In this document: positions 59,445 through 64,000 of the stretch, piece after piece
Layout: the number at the start of each line of letters is the position of its first letter
Position numbering within the stretch: position 1 is the first letter of the stretch
NCBI RefSeq assembly: GCF_036226445.1
Contig: NZ_CP108474.1
Location: 1,612,001-1,676,000, forward strand
Origin: Streptomyces sp. NBC_01255
GTDB taxonomy: Bacteria > Actinomycetota > Actinomycetes > Streptomycetales > Streptomycetaceae
Reading direction: 5' to 3'
Length of the DNA: 64,000 nucleotides
Program-made: the position numbers and the translations under genes
The notes under the pieces: model-generated
Databases searched by the model: none
Told to the model about the DNA's origin: nothing
Seen by the model: only the letters and a program-made list of their open reading frames with translations

Positions 59445-60516
59445 CCCTGCCACGCCTGCCGCCGCCACCGTCTCCGAGTGGATCCGCCGGGCCCCCAAGG
59501 CCGTTCTCCACGACCACCTCGACGGCGGGCTGCGCCCCGCGACGATCGTCGAGCTGGCGCGGGAGCACGGCTACACCGCGCTGCCGACCGAGGACCCGGC
59601 CGAGCTCGCGGTGTGGTTCCGGGACGCTGCCGACTCCGGCTCGCTGGAGCGGTACCTGGAGACCTTCGCCCACACCTGCGCGGTGATGCAGACCCGCGAG
59701 GCGCTGACCCGCATCGCGGCCGAGTGCGCCGAGGACCTGGCGGCGGACGGTGTCGTCTACGCCGAGATCCGCTACGCCCCCGAGCAGCACCTGGAGGGCG
59801 GGCTGACCCTCGACGAGGTCGTCGAGGCGGTCAACGACGGCTTCCGCGAGGGCGAGCGCCGCGCCGGCGGCCGGATCACCGTCCGTACGCTCCTCACGGG
59901 CATGCGGCACACGGACCGCTCCCTGGAGATCGCGCGGCTCACGGTCGCCCACCGGGAGAACGGCGTGGCGGGCTTCGACATAGCCGGCGGCGAGATCGGC
60001 AACCCGCCGGCCCGCCACCTTCCCGCGTTCCAGCACCTGAAGCGGGAGAACTGCCACTTCACGATCCACGCGGGCGAGGCCGTCGGCGCGGAGTCGATCC
60101 ACGAGGCCGTGCAGGTCTGCGGCACGGAGCGGATCGGCCACGGCGTGCGGATCACGGACGACATCGCCGAGGACGGCACGCTGGGCGGGCTCGCCGCGTA
60201 CGTCCGGGACAACCGCATCGCCCTGGAGGTCTGCCCGACCTCGAACCTCCAGACGGGCGCCGCCAAGGACTACGCCTCGCACCCGATCGACGAGCTGCGT
60301 CGCCTCGGCTTCCGGATCACGCTCAACACCGACAACCGCCTGGTCTCCGGCACCACCATGAGCGAGGAGTTCCAGCACATGGTGGACGCCTTCGGCTACG
60401 GCCCCGAGGTGTTCGAGGAGTTCACGGTCGCCGCCCTGGACGCCGCCTTCCTGCCGCTGCCGGAGCGGCAGCGGCTGATCGACGAGGTCGTCCGCCCGGG
60501 GTACGCGGCGCTCTGA
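59428..60516 (+). CDS. add: Adenosine deaminase
   Basis: A 362-residue amidohydrolase-fold enzyme that converts adenosine to inosine. Zinc and catalytic residues: His28 and His30 in HDHLDGG, His near 213 in HAGE, His near 237 in RIGHGVR, and Asp in LNTDNR. ATG 59428, probably leaderless. It forms a pair with the GntR gene 69 nt upstream and likely serves purine salvage. Convergent with the X-Pro peptidase-like gene, 10 nt apart. Confidence 0.93.
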   Translation: MHLSDNPATPAAATVSEWIRRAPKAVLHDHLDGGLRPATIVELAREHGYTALPTEDPAELAVWFRDAADSGSLERYLETFAHTCAVMQTREALTRIAAECAEDLAADGVVYAEIRYAPEQHLEGGLTLDEVVEAVNDGFREGERRAGGRITVRTLLTGMRHTDRSLEIARLTVAHRENGVAGFDIAGGEIGNPPARHLPAFQHLKRENCHFTIHAGEAVGAESIHEAVQVCGTERIGHGVRITDDIAEDGTLGGLAAYVRDNRIALEVCPTSNLQTGAAKDYASHPIDELRRLGFRITLNTDNRLVSGTTMSEEFQHMVDAFGYGPEVFEEFTVAALDAAFLPLPERQRLIDEVVRPGYAAL

Positions 60517-60526
60517 CCCGCCCCCT

Positions 60527-62305
60527 CTACCCCACCCTGCCGTTCACGAGCGGCAGCTCCAGCGTCCCCGCGTCGTCGGGGGCGCTGGTGACGGTCACCG
60601 GCCTGATGCCCCGGTTGCCGAAGTAGGCCGAGTCGCTGCCCGCGATCACGAACTGCAACCGGTGGCCGGCTTCGTAGCGGTGCACGATCGCCGGCAGTTC
60701 CACCGTGAACGGGCGCTTGACGTCGGGCACCCGCACCGGCGCGACGAGCCGCTTGACCAGGGTCTTCGTGCCGTCCGGCGCGATGTCGTAGACCTTGGCG
60801 AAGAGGACGAGTTTGTCGGCGGCGTCCCCGGAGTCCTGGAACCACTCGGTGACCGGGGACTGGACCCGCAGCGTGGCCTTCGGGGAGCCGACGAGGTCGA
60901 CCGGGGCGGTCAGCGGGGCGCTGGTCCAGTCGACGTAGGTGCCGGCGGTGTCGGAAGGCCCGGGCTGGGGGATCCCCATCATGCCTGCCAGCGAGATCTC
61001 CGAATGGCTCGTCGGGACCAGCGCGTTGCTGTACGTCCGCGATCCGCGGGCGACCTTCGACGTGTTGTCGACGAGCTTGCCGTCGCCGGAGAGGTAGAGC
61101 TTCTGACTGACGGCCGGGACGGTGTCGGCGGTGCCGTATCCGCTCTGCCAGTCGCGGTGGTACGCGAACTCGGCTCCGGTGTCCGCGTTCCGGTTGCCGT
61201 GCAGGTAGCGGTCGAACCAGGCGAGGATGCGCCGGCCGACGTAGCTGGTCTCCAGATTGCCCTTCGCGAGGTCGAGCTCGCCTTCGTCGGGGTTCATGAG
61301 ACCGCCGCTGTGGCCCCAGGACTGCCAGACCATCTTGGTCTCGACGCCTTGCGATTCGAGCTTCTCGTAGGTGGCCCGGGCCTCGTTGAGGTTGAAGACG
61401 GTGTCCATCTGCCCCTGGACGAGCAGGGTCGGCGCCTTGACCCCGTCCAGGTACGAGGCCGGGGAGACGCTCCGGGCGTAGTCGAGCATCTTCTTCGTGC
61501 CGGCCGCCGGGAAGCTGCCGGAGTTCAGCAGCCGCACGGTGTCACAGGCGTCCGTGACGAAGTGCAGACAGTGGAGCGAGTTGATCCTGCTCGGGTCGAG
61601 CGAGGGCGAGAGCAGCGGCTGCGCCTCCCCCATCAGGTAGAAGCCGTTGGCCCACTGCCACTTGAAGACGCCCGGGGTGGCGCGGTCGGCTCCGTTGGGG
61701 GCCAGGGCGTAGGCGAGGTCGTTCCAGGTGATGAGGGGGACGAGGGCGTCGAGCCGGGGATCGACGGAGGCGGCGGCGAGCTGGATGGCGCCGCCGTAGG
61801 AGCCGCCGATCATGCCGACCCGGGGGTCGCCCGCACCGTCCTTGGTGACGAAGTCGACGCGGGTGCCGTCGTCGGCGGCGCGGGTGCCGGCGAGGAAGTC
61901 GACGAGCCGGGCGGCGGCCTGTCCGTCGATGCGCGGGTCGTCGAGCGAGATGAGGCAGCCGGACTTGCCGAAGCCGAGCCCGGAGTAGACGAGTCCGACG
62001 TAGCCCCGAGACGCGAAGGCCTTGCCGAGGACGTCGGTCTGGCCGTCCGCCTTGCTGCCGCCGAAGCCGTTGGTGGCCATGACGGCGGGCGCCGGACTCC
62101 CGGCGTCGACCCCGGCCGGCCGGTAGAGATCGGCCTCGACGGTGCAGGTGCGGCCGCCCGCGTCGACCGTGAACGTGAGCGGGGTGACGGTGTACGCGCC
62201 GGGTTCGGCCGCGCTCACCGGACCGGCGAGGGCGAGCGGCGCCGCCATCGCCGTACCGGCCATCAGGGCGAGCATCTTGCGGGATCTGGGCAGTGCACGG
62301 GACAC
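60527..62305 (-). CDS. Secreted CocE/X-Pro dipeptidyl-peptidase-like hydrolase
   Basis: A 592-residue serine hydrolase. Signal peptide (RKMLALMAGTAMAAPLALAGPVSAAEP, cleavage near residue 33). Catalytic Ser169 in IGGSYGG, Asp in VQGQMDTVFNL and His in QSWGHSGG; a C-terminal jelly-roll (X-Pro dipeptidyl-peptidase C-domain type, EWFQDSGDAADKLVLFAKVYD) completes the S15/CocE layout. GTG 62305 is set by GGAGG 5 nt upstream. Two palindromes lie upstream. It may release X-Pro dipeptides or hydrolyse esters outside the cell. Confidence 0.88.
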   Translation of the reverse strand: MSRALPRSRKMLALMAGTAMAAPLALAGPVSAAEPGAYTVTPLTFTVDAGGRTCTVEADLYRPAGVDAGSPAPAVMATNGFGGSKADGQTDVLGKAFASRGYVGLVYSGLGFGKSGCLISLDDPRIDGQAAARLVDFLAGTRAADDGTRVDFVTKDGAGDPRVGMIGGSYGGAIQLAAASVDPRLDALVPLITWNDLAYALAPNGADRATPGVFKWQWANGFYLMGEAQPLLSPSLDPSRINSLHCLHFVTDACDTVRLLNSGSFPAAGTKKMLDYARSVSPASYLDGVKAPTLLVQGQMDTVFNLNEARATYEKLESQGVETKMVWQSWGHSGGLMNPDEGELDLAKGNLETSYVGRRILAWFDRYLHGNRNADTGAEFAYHRDWQSGYGTADTVPAVSQKLYLSGDGKLVDNTSKVARGSRTYSNALVPTSHSEISLAGMMGIPQPGPSDTAGTYVDWTSAPLTAPVDLVGSPKATLRVQSPVTEWFQDSGDAADKLVLFAKVYDIAPDGTKTLVKRLVAPVRVPDVKRPFTVELPAIVHRYEAGHRLQFVIAGSDSAYFGNRGIRPVTVTSAPDDAGTLELPLVNGRVG

Positions 62306-62346
62306 GGAGACCTCCACGACGAGGACGCATGAATGACTCACCAGCG

Positions 62347-62368
62347 ACTTACCTACCGGTAAGTAAGT
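62347..62368. promoter_or_regulatory. 22-bp near-perfect palindrome upstream of the secreted hydrolase
   Basis: ACTTAC-C-TACCGGTA-A-GTAAGT: symmetric except one pair, with a TACCGGTA core, 41 nt upstream of the GTG start. It has the length and symmetry of a TetR-type operator. No TetR gene is in the window. Confidence 0.6.
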
Positions 62369-62385
62369 GGGCCGCGCCCATGCTG

Positions 62386-62397
62386 TGACACGTGTCA
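62386..62397. promoter_or_regulatory. 12-bp perfect palindrome TGACACGTGTCA
   Basis: Lies 17 nt beyond the 22-bp palindrome in the same upstream region. It could be a second operator or part of the promoter; no other feature overlaps it. Confidence 0.45.
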
Positions 62398-62490
62398 GTG
62401 CATCGTCAACAGAGGCGACAGGGTTACTGACGGAGATGCAGTGAAGCCCGCGCCCCCGGCCGTTCACCTCTGCCGGGCCTGGTGGTTCCC

Positions 62491-63444
62491 TCAGGCCAGG
62501 GCGGGCATCTCCAGCGTCAGCGCGCACGTCTCCGCGTCCAGGACCGCGGGCACTCCCAGCGGAACCGTCAGCGCCGTGCCGCTGTGGCCGAAGCCCAGCT
62601 CCTCCACCACGGGTATGCCCAGGCCGCCCAGCCGGTCGACGAGGACCGCCCGCACGTCCTCGTACGGGCCGCACTCCTCCCATGAGCCCAGGCCGACGCC
62701 TGCGACACCGTCCAGCCAGCCGGAACGCAGCAGTTGAGTGAGGACCCGGTCGAGCCGGTACGGCTCCTCCCCCACGTCCTCCAGGAGCAGCAGCCCCCCG
62801 CGCGCCGAGGGCCTGCCGTGCGGGGTTCCGAGGTCGGCGGCGAGCAGACTGACGCAGCCGCCGAGCGTGACCCCGCGGGCGCGGCCGGGGACCAGCGTCC
62901 GCGCCGTGTCCAGACCGAGCGTCAGCACCTTCTCCGGCTCGAACAGCGTGGCCCGCAGGGACTCCTGGGTGCGCGCGTCCGACAGGAACGTGGCCGCGGC
63001 GACCATCGGTCCGTGGAGCGTGGCGAACCCCGTCCGGACGGCGAACGCCTCGTGCAGGGCGGTGACGTCGCTGTAGCCGACGAACGCCTTGGGCCCGGCC
63101 GCCTTGATCGCCGGCCAGTCGACGAGGTCCACCATGCGCTGCACCCCGTAGCCGCCGCGCGCGCAGATCACGGCGGAGACGGACGGGTCGCACCAGGCGT
63201 CCGTCAGGTCGCGGGCCCTCGCCCGGTCCGCGCCCGCGAGGTAGCCGAGGGTGGGATGGGCGTCGAGGACGTGCGGGGCGACCACGGGATCCAGGTCCCA
63301 GCCGCGCAGGATGTCCAGCCCGGCCAGGAGGCGCTCCTCGGGTACGGGTCCGCTGGGGGCGACGACGGCGACCCGTGACCCGGGCCGGAGGCGCGCGGCC
63401 CGGGTCAGGGGTTCGGCGGTGGTGTGCGGGGCCTTCGGGGTCAC
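62491..63444 (-). CDS. LD-carboxypeptidase (S66/MccF family)
   Basis: A 317-residue serine peptidase. Nucleophile Ser125 in FVGYSDVTALHEAF; Glu in GLLLLEDVGEEPYRLDR and His in GFGHSGTALTV complete the Ser-Glu-His triad. AVICARGGYGVQRM is also typical. It cleaves the D-Ala of tetrapeptide stems during peptidoglycan recycling, or peptide antibiotics if MccF-like. GTG 63444 overlaps the S9 peptidase stop (GTGA), so the two are translationally coupled. Confidence 0.87.
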   Translation of the reverse strand: MTPKAPHTTAEPLTRAARLRPGSRVAVVAPSGPVPEERLLAGLDILRGWDLDPVVAPHVLDAHPTLGYLAGADRARARDLTDAWCDPSVSAVICARGGYGVQRMVDLVDWPAIKAAGPKAFVGYSDVTALHEAFAVRTGFATLHGPMVAAATFLSDARTQESLRATLFEPEKVLTLGLDTARTLVPGRARGVTLGGCVSLLAADLGTPHGRPSARGGLLLLEDVGEEPYRLDRVLTQLLRSGWLDGVAGVGLGSWEECGPYEDVRAVLVDRLGGLGIPVVEELGFGHSGTALTVPLGVPAVLDAETCALTLEMPALA

Positions 63445-64000
63445 GAGCGGAGCTCCAGGTCGGGGACGTCGGTACGGGTGAGGCCGAAGGTCCGTGCGTA
63501 CAGGGCGAGTTCGGCCTCCAGTGCCCTGATCATCGTGTCGGCCCTGCGGAAGCCGTGCCCCTCGCCCTCGAAGGCGAGGTAGGCATGGGGGACGCCCCGG
63601 CCGGCCATCCGGGCGACGAAGCGCTCGGCCTGCGCGGGCGGGCAGATGACGTCGTCGAGTCCCTGGAGCAGGAGGAAGGGGGTCGTGACCCGGTCGACGT
63701 GCTCGATCGGTGAGCGTTCCTCGTAGCGGGCGGGGACCTCGTCGAGAGGGCCGATGAGGCCGTGGAGGTACTGGGACTCGAAGTCGTGGGTCTCGTCGGT
63801 GGCCCAGCCCAGCAGGTCGAGGATGGGGTAGATGATCGTGCCGCAGGCGTACACGTCGGTGGTGACGAGGGAGGCCGCGGTCGTCCAGCCGCCCGCGCTG
63901 CCTCCGCGTACCGCGAGCCGGGCGGGGTCGGCAGTGCCCTCGGCGGCGAGGGCCGCGGCGACGGCCGCGCAGTCCTCGACGTCGACGACGCCCCACTGCT
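63441..64000 (-). CDS. S9 family (prolyl oligopeptidase) peptidase, C-terminal part
   Basis: Runs off the right edge; about 186 C-terminal residues are seen. Ser nucleophile in VRGGSAGGWTTAASL, Asp in LLLQGLDDVICPP and His in FEGEGHGFRRADT form the triad. The missing N-terminal part should carry a beta-propeller. It precedes the LD-carboxypeptidase in the same operon with a GTGA overlap. Likely cytoplasmic peptide breakdown. Confidence 0.87.
   Translation of the reverse strand, partial: QWGVVDVEDCAAVAAALAAEGTADPARLAVRGGSAGGWTTAASLVTTDVYACGTIIYPILDLLGWATDETHDFESQYLHGLIGPLDEVPARYEERSPIEHVDRVTTPFLLLQGLDDVICPPAQAERFVARMAGRGVPHAYLAFEGEGHGFRRADTMIRALEAELALYARTFGLTRTDVPDLELRS

Noticed and set aside
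1..64000. tRNA, rRNA or riboswitch genes
   Set aside because: I looked for TψC-type GTTCGAATCC motifs and known aptamer cores while reading the intergenic regions and found none that fold convincingly.

Overview
The window is high-GC actinobacterial DNA, almost certainly from a Streptomyces or close relative. The signs are extreme G/C at third codon positions, frequent GTG starts, ATGA/GTGA/TGATG start-stop overlaps inside operons, Tat-type and lipobox signal peptides, and gene families typical of streptomycetes (class F sortase, PASTA/LapA pair, LtrA, DUF5107, CUT2-type ABC importer with a ROK regulator). I found no tRNA, rRNA, CRISPR array, insertion sequence or prophage. It reads as chromosomal, mostly accessory-metabolism sequence. 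Two genes run off the ends (EboE at base 1, an S9 peptidase at base 64000).

Layout. (1) 1-5351, minus: a tightly overlapping operon, inositol-phosphate-synthase-like > UbiA prenyltransferase (EboC) > TIM-barrel isomerase > EboA > TatD-like (EboB) > EboE. This is an extended form of the widespread but poorly understood ebo cluster. (2) 5461-16828, minus: a sugar locus with a ROK regulator, CUT2 ABC importer (ATPase, permease, lipoprotein), Gfo/Idh/MocA dehydrogenase, sugar epimerase and a 1249-aa secreted protein combining sugar dehydrogenase, PKD, CBM6, ThuA and DUF1080 domains. The domains point to 3-keto-glycoside chemistry. Two similar dyads, upstream of the ROK gene and upstream of the giant gene, look like shared operators. 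(3) 17001-19546: class F sortase with a candidate surface substrate, then a KAS III-like enzyme. (4) 19782-25158: fdhD; a MerR/SDR pair with a textbook MerR promoter; a transporter, cysteine-lacking isochorismatase-fold hydrolase and 2Fe-2S protein operon divergent from a LysR gene.

(5) 25526-32336: acyl-CoA ligase, then a branched-chain-type ABC importer whose two permeases and one ATPase are fused in a single protein. Three copies of a 13-bp operator-like element sit over its promoter. (6) 32385-44430: dispersed genes (aldo/keto reductase, ricin-fold protein, two methyltransferases, AraC, small DUF protein, NmrA-like, pterin dehydratase, XRE, LtrA, membrane hydrolase) and an IclR gene broken by two frameshifts. 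(7) 44536-54956: small proteins, a membrane-anchored phosphatase, a resolvase-fold protein, metallo-hydrolases, DedA, an aminotransferase-fold protein containing no lysine, a sulfite-oxidase-like Mo enzyme, an acetyltransferase and a methyltransferase. (8) 54981-64000: DUF5107, acetyltransferase, PASTA/LapA, a GntR-adenosine deaminase pair sharing a TTGTCnGACAA site, a secreted X-Pro peptidase-like hydrolase with two palindromes upstream, LD-carboxypeptidase and an S9 peptidase.

The most interesting items are the lysine-free aminotransferase-fold protein, the three inferred regulator/operator sets (liv promoter, ROK, GntR-add), the LivH-LivM-LivF fusion and the inositol-synthase-extended ebo operon. 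Coordinates, motifs and repeats were read directly. Functions come from recognised family features, and regulatory links are inference.
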